From: Peloplasma aerotolerans
GTDB taxonomy: Bacteria; Bacillota_I; Bacilli_A; Acholeplasmatales; Acholeplasmataceae
Direction of reading: 5' to 3'
DNA length: 64,000 nucleotides
NCBI RefSeq assembly: GCF_030012175.1
Contig: NZ_JASCXW010000005.1
Location: 38,775 to 102,774 of the forward strand
In this document: positions 1-9,800 of the stretch, piece after piece
Position numbering within the stretch: position 1 is the first letter of the stretch
Layout of the letters: every line of letters starts with the position of its first letter
Notes under the pieces: model-generated
The model's input: the letters and a program-made list of their open reading frames with translations, nothing else
Told to the model about the DNA's origin: nothing
The model's database searches: none
Made by a program: the position numbers and the translations under genes

Positions 1-1
1 T

Positions 2-823
2 CAATACTTCCTAGATCAAAACAAAGAATTATTCAAAGAAAAATTAAATCAAAACGTTGATGAATCTTCGACATATGAAATTGGACTAAGAAAAGCTATT
101 CGAGATACATTAGCAATTACCAATGCATTGTTTGAAGACTATTTTGAATTTAATGATGAAGATAATGATGAAGATATGTTTTTCCAAAGAATGGTTAAGA
201 CAGATCTTGAGACTGAACACTTAAAAGCAAAAGATAAAGCAAGGGTTGCCAAAATCATTCGAGAAGTTAAAGAAGTTGATTATAATAATGCCATTAGATT
301 AGAAAAACGAATGCTTAAAGAAATTGAGTATTATGATAAACAAATCGCTAAAGAGTTAAAGAAGAAATCAATTAAAGAATCTAAGAAACAAGCGATTGAA
401 GAAAAAATAAAACTTGAAAGAAAAAATTTAGACAGAAATCAAAAGATTCTTACTGAGTATCTTGAATTCGTAAGTGCTCAAAAAGAAATCTTGACAGAAG
501 AACATCGAGCGGCTCAAGAAAAATTAAGACTTGAGACCAAACGAATCAAAGAAGAAGAATTAGCTTTAATTGAAGTTGAAAAGAAAAAAGTTAGAGAAAA
601 ATATGAGCAAGAAATGAAGAAGCTTAAAGAAAAACAACGTATTCAAAAACAAAAAGTTGTTTCTCAGGCAAGAAAAGAGAAACAAGATGAAAAGCGCAAC
701 CTAAAGAATGAACAAAAGAAATTAGAAAAAGCTTCCAAAACTCGTATTAGAAAAGAAAAGACAAAAATTAAAAAGCAAATGGATGATAAAATCAAGAAAG
801 AAAAGGTTAAATTAAGCAAATAA
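2..823 (+). CDS. Charged coiled-coil protein, 5' end outside the window
   Basis: The frame is open from the first bases of the window (QYFLDQNKELF...), so this gene is truncated at the left edge; 273 residues are visible. The first 60 or so visible residues are acidic (EFNDEDNDEDMF). The rest is almost entirely Lys, Glu, Arg and Gln without Pro or Gly breaks, which is what a long coiled coil looks like. There is no membrane segment, Cys or recognisable catalytic motif in the visible part. It ends 21 bases before the TasA-like gene and probably belongs to the same transcript. A scaffold or structural role for the surface locus is possible, but I do not recognise the family. Confidence 0.75.
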   Translation, partial: QYFLDQNKELFKEKLNQNVDESSTYEIGLRKAIRDTLAITNALFEDYFEFNDEDNDEDMFFQRMVKTDLETEHLKAKDKARVAKIIREVKEVDYNNAIRLEKRMLKEIEYYDKQIAKELKKKSIKESKKQAIEEKIKLERKNLDRNQKILTEYLEFVSAQKEILTEEHRAAQEKLRLETKRIKEEELALIEVEKKKVREKYEQEMKKLKEKQRIQKQKVVSQARKEKQDEKRNLKNEQKKLEKASKTRIRKEKTKIKKQMDDKIKKEKVKLSK

Positions 824-844
824 AAGGATATAGGTGGTGATTTC

Positions 845-1597
845 ATGTCAAACAAAAAATATCAATCACTTAATCGTTTGATTATGATTTCAGTCGTATA
901 TTTTATCCTTTCATTAGCCATATTAACATCAGTGATCTATGCTTGGTTTACATTGACAAACATATCAAAAGCAGATTTAGTAGCACAAATTGCAGGTGTT
1001 GAAGCAGAGTATCAGTTTTATGTTTATAAAGATGAAACGCATACAGGTAGTTTAAACCCTACTTTAACTGATAATGTGTGTTCCATAGGTCAAGATTTAT
1101 GTTATGAATATATTCCTAATCCAACGTATTCACATTTGATTGATGGGTATGTTGCTCCTGGTGAAAGATTTTCTTTCGCAATTCGTATAGTAAGCGTTGG
1201 TGCAGCTGGTGGAATGTTAAAACTTGATTTAAGTGGTTTAGTTTCAGCAGGGTTTGATATCCCTCAAAATAAAATTCAAAGAGCATTCTTTTATGAAGTC
1301 ACTAAACTAACATATATTAATAACAATGTAGAATCTAGTGATTATAAAGACCATGATCCAGTTGTCTATTATGCTCAACATTTTCAATACGACCATGATG
1401 GTATTTATCCGCTTATTGCCAATGTTCCTATGGGTGTTGAAAATACAAGCAACTCTATTCTTATCGTTTTCTTTGATATATATTTTGATCCTGAAATTTA
1501 TGGTCAAACAATTGATGGTGTATCACATGAAAACAGCAATATTTTTATGAATCAACTATTTATTATCAACTTTATATTTATGAACATTTATTCTTAA
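845..1597 (+). CDS. TasA/camelysin-like exported protein (SipW-type signal segment)
   Basis: A 250-residue protein with a short basic N-terminus, one hydrophobic segment (about 12-33) and YAWFT at 32-36. That motif marks the SipW-cognate class of signal peptides seen in TasA, camelysin and related matrix proteins of Firmicutes. The remainder is a beta-rich, Gly/Asn/Tyr-rich ectodomain with no further membrane segment until a short hydrophobic C-terminus (LFIINFIFMNIYS). Two Cys lie close together (CSIGQDLC), possibly a disulfide. The start has the ribosome site AGGTGGTGA. It sits directly upstream of the SipW-like peptidase, the classical substrate/peptidase pairing. Fibre formation is inferred from the family; the sequence shows only the signal type and the context. 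Confidence 0.7.
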   Translation: MSNKKYQSLNRLIMISVVYFILSLAILTSVIYAWFTLTNISKADLVAQIAGVEAEYQFYVYKDETHTGSLNPTLTDNVCSIGQDLCYEYIPNPTYSHLIDGYVAPGERFSFAIRIVSVGAAGGMLKLDLSGLVSAGFDIPQNKIQRAFFYEVTKLTYINNNVESSDYKDHDPVVYYAQHFQYDHDGIYPLIANVPMGVENTSNSILIVFFDIYFDPEIYGQTIDGVSHENSNIFMNQLFIINFIFMNIYS

Positions 1598-1608
1598 AGG
1601 AGTCACAC

Positions 1609-2274
1609 ATGAAAAAGATAATTGCTTATACTTTTACAACTATTGCCATCTTAATCTTTATCTTTTCCATCGCAATTATGCTTATAGGTTCTAGAGCTAT
1701 GAGAAACAATGAACCCTTATATATTTTTGGATATACCTTTTCAATCATCCCAACAGATTCAATGATTGGTGATCAAGATGACTCATTGGATCGTTATGAT
1801 ATAGCTATTGTTCGATCTGCAAGTTTTGATGAAATCGAAATTGGTAATGTGGTTGTTTTTCAAAGTGAGGTAAGTGGTGTAGAAATACTTGTTATCCATA
1901 GAGTCATTGGTTTGCATCCTGATGGAGGATATCAGACTCAAGGTGACAATAATGAATTTGCAGATTCTGAACCTGTAACCGAAGAAAATTTCCAAGGTAT
2001 CTATTATTCAAAAATAACTTTCTTGAAACCGATTGCAAGTATTGCAGTAAATTCAAGAAATCTTATTTTTGGATTACTCAGTGTTGTTTTAATTGTGTTA
2101 CTCGTTACAGAAGGAACTCATATCATTAGGACAATTAGTAAAGAGAAAAAGGCAGAATTAGAGCAGCAACATCAACAAGATTTAGAGTCACTTCGAGAAA
2201 AAGAAAGACAAAAAATAAAAGATCAAATCATGGAAGAAGAAAAAGCTAAAAATAAGGACAAAAGCGAGTCATAA
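1609..2274 (+). CDS. sipW: SipW-like (S26B, ER-type) signal peptidase I
   Basis: A 221-residue membrane signal peptidase. An N-terminal membrane helix (about 4-28) is followed by box B with the nucleophile S51 (PTDSM), box D with H97 (VIHRVIG) and box E with D113 (QGDNN). The His replaces the Lys of bacterial P-type enzymes, which places it in the S26B branch with Bacillus SipW and the eukaryotic and archaeal enzymes. A second membrane helix spans about 150-167. The C-terminus is an unusual 45-residue charged, probably coiled-coil, cytoplasmic tail rich in E, K and Q, reminiscent of the coiled-coil gene at the left edge. RBS AAAGGAG. The likely substrates are the YAWFT proteins on either side. 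Confidence 0.88.
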   Translation: MKKIIAYTFTTIAILIFIFSIAIMLIGSRAMRNNEPLYIFGYTFSIIPTDSMIGDQDDSLDRYDIAIVRSASFDEIEIGNVVVFQSEVSGVEILVIHRVIGLHPDGGYQTQGDNNEFADSEPVTEENFQGIYYSKITFLKPIASIAVNSRNLIFGLLSVVLIVLLVTEGTHIIRTISKEKKAELEQQHQQDLESLREKERQKIKDQIMEEEKAKNKDKSES

Positions 2275-2277
2275 CTA

Positions 2278-2306
2278 TTGAAATAATTAGCTTTTTGAAG
2301 TATAAT
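2278..2306 (+). promoter_or_regulatory. Sigma-A-type promoter ahead of the c-di-GMP riboswitch
   Basis: TTGAAA (2278-2283), a 17-base spacer and a perfect TATAAT (2301-2306). The -35 starts 4 bases after the sipW stop codon, so the genes downstream form a separately controlled unit. Predicted transcription start is near 2313. Confidence 0.8.
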
Positions 2307-2315
2307 TAAATCAAA

Positions 2316-2340
2316 GATATATATATATATTATATATATC
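2316..2340 (+). repeat. AT-dinucleotide near-palindrome at the RNA 5' end
   Basis: A run of alternating A and T bounded by GATAT and ATATC that is nearly self-complementary. It would form a hairpin at the very 5' end of the transcript, just before the riboswitch aptamer. It may protect the 5' end or insulate the aptamer; it may also simply be a low-complexity tract. Confidence 0.5.
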
Positions 2341-2347
2341 ACATAAA

Positions 2348-2412
2348 AAAGGGCAAAACTAGGGAAACCTAGTGACGCAAAGCTATAGGGCCTATAAACG
2401 GTAGCCAGTTGC
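2348..2412 (+). promoter_or_regulatory. Cyclic-di-GMP-I (GEMM-I) riboswitch aptamer
   Basis: The GEMM-I landmarks are all present in order. GGGCAA supplies the P1 5' strand (GCAA 2353-2356). P2 is a perfect 6-bp hairpin, ACTAGG/CCTAGT, closed by the GAAA tetraloop that docks into P3 (2358-2373). The invariant junction GACGCAAAGC is at 2374-2383. P3 starts with GCTA (2382-2385), continues through GGGCCTA and returns with TAGC (2402-2405). TTGC (2409-2412) closes P1. It lies in the 5' leader of the exported-protein operon starting at 2477. The P3 internal loop is short compared with many members. Confidence 0.93.
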
Positions 2413-2445
2413 ATCTATTTATTTAGATACGGCTGGCTTTTTGTA
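2403..2445 (+). terminator. Intrinsic terminator forming the riboswitch expression platform
   Basis: A 15-position stem (2403-2417 with 2424-2438) with two G-U pairs, one C-A mismatch and a 6-base loop is followed by a T tract. Its 5' strand contains part of the P3 3' strand and the entire P1 3' strand of the aptamer. Folding of the ligand-bound aptamer and of the terminator should therefore be mutually exclusive, so c-di-GMP binding is expected to prevent termination (ON switch). Confidence 0.85.
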
Positions 2446-2476
2446 TTTTTATAAACCGTCGAAAGGAGGCAAGTCG

Positions 2477-3133
2477 ATGAGAAAATATTTGATATCCATC
2501 ATAACCATTACATTGCTAATAGCATCTATTGCAACTGTGACTTATGCATGGTTTACTTATGTAGAAAAAAAATCACTTGCTACTTTTGAAGCAGGAGAAA
2601 TATCGATTACAGCTGCTGCCAATGATCAATTGTTGGTTGACAATATTTTGCTTGAAGATTTAGCCTTTATCGACTACCAAAAAGATTTGATAGACGATAC
2701 AACAGGTCATTTTGATTTAATGGCATCCACATTGACGATTACGATTCAAAATTCTGATCGCTCAGTTTTAACTAGAAACAAAATTGTTTTAACCGAAGAA
2801 GGAACTATTGATGGTTTACTTTACTTTCTAGTTTTAGATGGTGTTAATATTGGCGGAACTGAAAATATCAGTACAAATTATCAATCCATGATTCTTTCAG
2901 TTATATCTAGTTATGCTACGAAAGAAGAGCAATTACTTGCTATCATGGACCATAATACTTTAGTTCTAGATGATATTTATAACACTGTTATTGGTGCATC
3001 CGACGTACTAACATTCCAAATCATATTTTGGGGAGATTATGACGAGTTAACCGATCCAGAGTCATATTTGGATATGATATATAGTTTTAGTATTTTCATT
3101 GATACCATCAACTCTAAAGGCGAGGTGGTATAA
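2477..3133 (+). CDS. TasA-like exported protein 2, c-di-GMP controlled
   Basis: The start is ATG 2477, which has the near-perfect ribosome site AAAGGAGG ten bases upstream; a longer frame from 2441 would begin inside the terminator T tract. The 218-residue product has a hydrophobic signal segment (about 4-22) ending in the SipW-cognate motif YAWFT (23-27). An ectodomain with SITAAANDQLL and repeated beta-type stretches follows, and there is no second membrane segment or Cys. Architecture and length match TasA/camelysin-family matrix proteins. First gene of the riboswitch-controlled operon; its stop overlaps the next start (TAATG). Confidence 0.75.
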   Translation: MRKYLISIITITLLIASIATVTYAWFTYVEKKSLATFEAGEISITAAANDQLLVDNILLEDLAFIDYQKDLIDDTTGHFDLMASTLTITIQNSDRSVLTRNKIVLTEEGTIDGLLYFLVLDGVNIGGTENISTNYQSMILSVISSYATKEEQLLAIMDHNTLVLDDIYNTVIGASDVLTFQIIFWGDYDELTDPESYLDMIYSFSIFIDTINSKGEVV

Positions 3134-3816
3134 TGACATTTCGACTAAAAACTAGATTAATGACATTATCACTCGTGATTATCCTCTTGCTATCAAGTTC
3201 ATTACTTGTTGTTTATGCTTACTTTATTAAGAAACAAGATCATGGCATTATCGTTGTTACAGGTGAGTTTACGGTTGAAATTTTTGCATCATTTAATGAT
3301 GAAGTTATCAACATAGAAAGTCCCTTTTATGATGCTGATAAGAAGATCATTATCGTTAATGCGTATGATCCTGAAAGTGAAAACTATATTGGAAAATTAA
3401 AAATTGATATCGCTATAACTCCAGAAGTAGCAGCAAGAGTTAGAATCAAGCTAAAAGATGAATGGGAGCTTACAAGAATATACTTAGACCAAAATCCTGA
3501 GTATCCGATTGCTCCAGTTATTGAAAATGTATATCATACGCCAAAAGGTAGTGGTTATTATCCATTTTCATTACTCAAAGTTGACCCATCACTCAATGCT
3601 TTATATGATTTACAAGGTTATACATATATCAATCAAATTATTCCTAAGAATAAAACAACAGTAGTTCATTTTATTAATAGTGGTGATCGTTATCCAACAC
3701 GATCTAATGAGGTTTTCCATGAAATGAGTTTTGTCTACATTGACATGATTGTCGATGTCGTTCAAGCCAATAGATTCGCAGAAAAATGGGGTATTGAACC
3801 AAACTTCTTCGGATAA
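3133..3816 (+). CDS. TasA-like exported protein 3
   Basis: A 227-residue protein with a basic N-terminus and a hydrophobic segment (about 9-27) ending in VYAYF (27-31), a variant of the YAWF cleavage-region motif. A soluble beta-rich domain follows, with TGEFTVEIFASFND resembling the start of the camelysin/TasA fold (GxFxVxIxA). It overlaps the preceding gene by one base and precedes the giant surface protein by 29 bases, so the three genes are translated as one unit. It could be a minor subunit or anchor for fibres built from the preceding protein; this is inferred only from order and family. Confidence 0.7.
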   Translation: MTFRLKTRLMTLSLVIILLLSSSLLVVYAYFIKKQDHGIIVVTGEFTVEIFASFNDEVINIESPFYDADKKIIIVNAYDPESENYIGKLKIDIAITPEVAARVRIKLKDEWELTRIYLDQNPEYPIAPVIENVYHTPKGSGYYPFSLLKVDPSLNALYDLQGYTYINQIIPKNKTTVVHFINSGDRYPTRSNEVFHEMSFVYIDMIVDVVQANRFAEKWGIEPNFFG

Positions 3817-3845
3817 TAATTAATTAAAAGAAATGAGGTGACAGA

Positions 3846-6800
3846 ATGAAAAGAATCATGTTAAAGAAAATGATTTTAAGTCTTTTTATTGCTGTCGCTT
3901 TTTTGTTTTTAGTTAACCTATTAGGATTTCATGGCATTAAAGGTATTGATTATCAAGAATCAAGTTCTTGGAAGGGTCATGATTTAGGATTTGTTCCTCA
4001 ATCGGATGTAAATTTTGAAAGTCAATATGTACCATTTGGTGATATTATTGAATCCATTAGTTCAATTGATGTTAATAAGAAATATGTTATTGAATCTGCT
4101 TATGATCTATATATGTTTTCTGAACTCAGTAGAGGTCCTCATAAGACAGCATATTTATCATTAAATTATGTGCTCGGTGGACATATCGATTACTATGAAA
4201 TTGTTCAACAAAACATTAGTTATCGATATATACCTGTTGGTTTCTTAGAACCATTTACAGGAACTTTTGATGGACAAGGTTATGAAATTACCAATCTATT
4301 TTTCCAATCAATTTTAAGCGAGGATGACTATAATAATAATTATCCTGGGTTAAGATTTTTTGCTATGTTTTCAAGAGTAAGTTCAACAGGTGTTGTAAAA
4401 AATCTAGGACTTATCAATCCAATTATTATCCAGCCTATTGAATGGGGAATTATGGATCACGTTTCCATCGTTGCTGGAGAAAATTTCGGTTTAATTGAAA
4501 ATGTTTATGTGATCGATGAAAGAGGAACAACAGCTGGATTGAATGTCGAAGGGGCATTTAATATCTCAGGATTAGTCTCCATTAATCAAGGTACTTTTAG
4601 ATATAGTTATATCGCATCGCCACATATTAAATCTTCAGCAGTCGTCGACAACATTTCTACGCACGTAGTGTCTTACTTAAATCTAGGAACAATGAATCAT
4701 GTATATTATGATGAATCTATATTAGTAGGTGTTGATACGATAACAACAATTGGTATCGGTTTAACAACTGAAGCCTTTCAAAATCATACTTATTTTTCTG
4801 AAGATTGGTTCTTCAATGATTCATATCATGGACTGGCAAATGGATCAAACGGTCATGCGTTACTAACTTTAAATGATACATATCCAATCTTACAAGGCTT
4901 AAAAGTTAATGAAACCAAAATGTATATAACAAATGCAGTTGACTTTGTTTACATGAATAAGCTTTTGAATACTTCAGGGTATTTTAGAGATAGTCATTAT
5001 CAAATCACACATGATATTGACATGAATCAGGTTTCAGCAACCGCTTATCAAGCAGCAAGAGTTGCCTTTACTGGAACATTGTCAGGTTCAGTTTCTAGTG
5101 AATCTACAAGACTTTATGAAAGAAATTCAAGTCAAGGTGGAGATATTAATTACCATACGATTCTTAATTTAAGAATCACAATTGCATCAGAAGTTGGTAA
5201 CTTTGCAAGTTATGCTCTATTCTCGTCTTTCTTTGGAACGGTTGAAAATATTAACTTTGTAAATTACTCAATCGAAACGAGTGGTATTAACAACTATACA
5301 CATAAAGCGAAAATTCTAGTTGGTTCAATAGCTGGACAAATGAATTCTGGAATGATTCATAATGTACACGTTCATGGAAACATTCATGTGGTCCAATCAC
5401 CATCAGATATGACAAAACTTTATGTCGGTGGTCTCGTTGGTGAAGGTAGTGGCTTGATTGATTATGCATCAACCAATGGAACATTAGTTCACGATTTGCA
5501 GTCCTATCATGCGAAAAGTAGTGGAAGTGCAACCGGAGGTTTTGTAGGACGATCAAATGGCTTAACGGTTGAGTATGGTTATAATGCGTTAGACATAACT
5601 GGTTTAGGTTACTTAAATATGAACACATCAGTAACTTATATTGGAGGCATCATCGGTTTTGGTCAAATCGACTCTATGTTAAAAGTCATCAATGAAGGAT
5701 TGGTTTTATCACATGATGAAATGGGATATCTTCATACTTTATATGCAGGTGGTATTATTGGTCTTAGTTCGAATCAATTAGGTGCGATTAAGCAAATCTA
5801 CAATGAAGGTAATGTTGATGTGATTGTAAATAATCCTTTAACACTGACTTTAGCTGGATTTGGCTTTGTTGATGGTTCTAATAAAGAACTTGAATCTAGA
5901 TATGAATTTGTTAGCATTACCAATAATGGACGCTTAAGAATGGTGTTACCAAGTGGTAACAATTTTAATCAAAGTGAATTAGGACAGTTTAATATACGAA
6001 TGGCTGGAGTTGTTATAGCTGATCAAGTTGATGCAGCTTTTTATGGCTTATTTAATGATAGAAATGTCGGAATTGACATGAGTTTAGTCAATCAATATGC
6101 TGGTGTTCTATCTATAGAAAATACGACAAATTCTTCAGTTACACAAGCCTATAATACTGGTTTAATTAATGTGGTTACAGAAAATGTGATTACAGATCAA
6201 ACTGTAAAAATATCAGGTAACATCTTAGGCTCAAATATGGATTATGAACACTTACGTAATGAAGGAGATATCAATATCGAATTCAATCATAATACGACAT
6301 TTGCATCAGGTAATCTATATGTCTATGGGCTATTTGAAGAAGTTAGCCAAAATAAAACAGCAAACAATGGTTTCAATGGCGGTCATATCTCTATCATTCA
6401 AAATCAAGCAACAATCATTAACTTTAATGTGTTTGCATCTGGTGTTACACACGCTAACAAAAACACAAACTATTTTTCAGAGCACGATATTAATCATATG
6501 TCTATTGAGAATATTACAGGCATTCATGGTTCAATAGATAACGTATTAAACCATGGGAACATTCTCATTGATGGATCATTTAATGGTTCAACAAGAGCAT
6601 CAGGAATCGTGATGATTAATGAATCATTATTAACAACAGCAATCAATTTGGGGAATATCATCAATCATAATGATATCGCATTAACGAATGGTGAAGTCGC
6701 ATCTGCTGGTATATCATACCTACTTGCAGGTCAATATGCCCAAGTCAAAGACTCTGCAAACTACGGTAGAGTAGAAGCGCTATCTTTAACAACTAACGGT

Positions 6801-9800
6801 TTTGCACATGCTTCAGGTATTGTTGTAAGAAATGATTTAAATGCGAACTTATCTGTTGTAAGTAGTGGCACACTCAGTAAATACGCTAAGATCCTATTTA
6901 GCATTAACTATGGCGACATTTATGCCTTTAGTGGTAACGATGAATCAGCATATGCCATAACAAGTGAAACAAGATCAAAAGCCTCAGGTATATTTGCCTC
7001 AGGTCTTTTAACCATTATGAATACCATCAACTACGGTAATGCGTATTCTAAATATTTAGCTGCGGGTATCTTTGGATTTGTCTATTTAAATAGATTTGGA
7101 ACAATCCAATCTAATCAAGTCTATATTGCTAATAATATGAATTACGGGAAAACTAGACAAATAACTGGATATGTTTCAGATTACACCATCAATATGATGA
7201 GTATTCCAACAAGAACTTCATTCAATGCATTTTCATCATTTATTGGTAAATTCCATACTGGAACAACAACTTGGGAATTCTTATCAAATTCATCTTATGC
7301 TTTATACCCACTTGATTTAATTAACTTTGGGTTTAATCATAACTTTGATTCAATCGCAAACATGCTAGGTAATGCACCAGCAACAACGATGGATCCAAAT
7401 CTCGCTGGTGGGGATCCTAGAGGTCAAGGTAACACTTTACTAACTGCGATTGTAGAAAAACTATCAACAACCAATTTAAATGATCAATCGATTGCACCAT
7501 TCACACCTAAAGAACTAGGAGAGCATCCTAAAGTTGCTATTTACGGGATGCCAATACCAAAGTATCAGATGGATGAAACAACAGCAGGTGTTTTCAATCC
7601 ACTATTTATCTTTAGAAGATTACCAGTAAGAACATCTGGTCCTGATCAATATTTAAAAAACTATTTTGCTTATATGCCTTTAGATAAAGCTAATAGTGAT
7701 TTAGTCGACCGACTAGAAGAAAACACATCAAATACATATATGGGACTCTATGTTTTGTCCAGTAGTGAAGGGATTAATAATGGGATATTTATTCCAGATC
7801 ATCTTGATTTAGAAACGCTTAATCCACATCATTTAAATGAGGATCCTGATACAACATGGCTTGGAGTTAAAGAAGATTCTAATAGTATTATCTATAAACT
7901 AACGATTGGTATGAGCCAATTAGAAATGACTTATGCAACGACAATTTATGATTTAGAAATTATGCAAGTTGATTCAAATGGCAATCCAATTCAAAATGGA
8001 TTAACGTTGAAGAAACCAATCATTGATGAAGATCGTGGCATGATTACTTATTATTTGCCAAGTAATGCATCAATCATCAATCACATTACATCTAGTCAAG
8101 TTATGACAACAAGTTTCGTAGAAGCATCAGAAGGTGTTGGACGTAAAGTTCCAGATTACTATGATGCTAATTTAGGTGACTGGGTTTATAAATGGGTTGG
8201 AGATTATAAAAAAGTTGGCGATGATTACGTAGCGATTGGTCCATATGATACTGTTGGTACACATCATGTTACTTTCAGTTCTATTCAATACGAAATAGAA
8301 TACAATAGATCCAATGAAATATTAGTGCCTGTTTATTCAAGATCACCTGTACTTTCAAATATTCCAGGGTTAAATTATGTTCATAAACATGTTGATCATA
8401 TTTATAGCTGGACAGGTAATCAAGGCAACTATCGTTATATTGCTACAGGATATACAAGAAGTACTGCAACACCTGCAGATCCAGGATATGGAGCATATCG
8501 TTTTGTCACGCATTCTAACCCAGGAACACAAACATTACCCTATTACATTAATGGAACTTATGAATATGTAGGTCCAAGTAAAGAACTTGTTACTTATGTT
8601 GAATCAGAACAAAGCATTAATACAGTTTTTGATGATGCTGGTGTTTATTTCCAAGCTAATTTAGCACCAGATACTTACATGCTAGCTAATGGAGCAACCT
8701 TCTATGAAAACGGATCTCCTATCTTAACTTCTACAACCATTCCGTTATCCTATGGTATATATGATAGTCTAAATGATGCGACCACTGGTGAGTTGATTGA
8801 CAAATTAGAATATCATTATGGATCAGTAAGAGTTTTTTCTGATCAATACGATGGTATGAACCCTAATACTTATAGAGATTATCAAATTCGAATTATTAGA
8901 ACTGCTGATCAATATTTAGATAGCTTAAATACATTATCTGTTAATGGTATCAATGCAATGCCATCATATAGTGATTTTAGAGACGTCATTGCCACACAAG
9001 ATATCCATTATGAAAAAGATGGAGATTTAGGTGTACTAAGTTTCTCTTACAGTATTTTAAATGCATCTAATGAATACAATGTTTTACCATTAATCAATTT
9101 ATATCATGATGTAACTGATGAAATGATTGACAGATCACTTTATATCCTATTAAGTGGTGTTGTTGTTAATGAGAACCAATTTAATAACTTAACAGGTGTT
9201 TGGGGGATAGGGGTAACTGTAATTGATTTTGAGGTTACTGATAAACTACCAAGTGGTGCTTATCGACTTGAGCTTGAGCTTGTTACTGGTGAAGTCGCGA
9301 TGATTCACTTTAGTAAAATTGAAAGTTCTAATGGATTCTTGCTGGATATTACCTATCAAGGAAAAGTTGTCGTTCCTCAAAATGGAAATATTTTCTCAAA
9401 TATACCATTTGGGATTCATTACCTAACATCAGATGAAAGTACTCATATTGTCAATTTTACAAATCTAGAATCACTAACAAACATATATGAAGAAGATTTG
9501 ACAAATGGGTTGTTGCCTGATTATTTAGAAAATATGACGATATCTCCTTTTGCTACATTGATTTCTGTTGATTTATCAATTACCATGATAGATAGTTATC
9601 GTTATCGCTATACAATCACATATGATATTGAAGCAGAAGATGGTACGCCATTTACATATACCCATGTTTTAGAAGAAAATGAAATATCAACGACACCAGA
9701 ATTTGTTTATCAAAATGGTGGTGAAATTGAAAAACCTTATGGAGATTTAATGATTGGTTATAATGAATCACCAACCATACGTGTTGAGCTAGATACAGAT

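Noticed and set aside
1609..2274. Ordinary bacterial P-type signal peptidase (SipS-like)
   Set aside because: The catalytic Lys motif is missing; the His in VIHRVIG and the Asp in QGDNN identify the S26B type.
5287..5628. Minus-strand open frame within the giant-protein gene
   Set aside because: It lies entirely opposite a well-supported coding frame, has no good ribosome site and encodes a His/Leu/Ser-rich sequence typical of antisense shadow frames.
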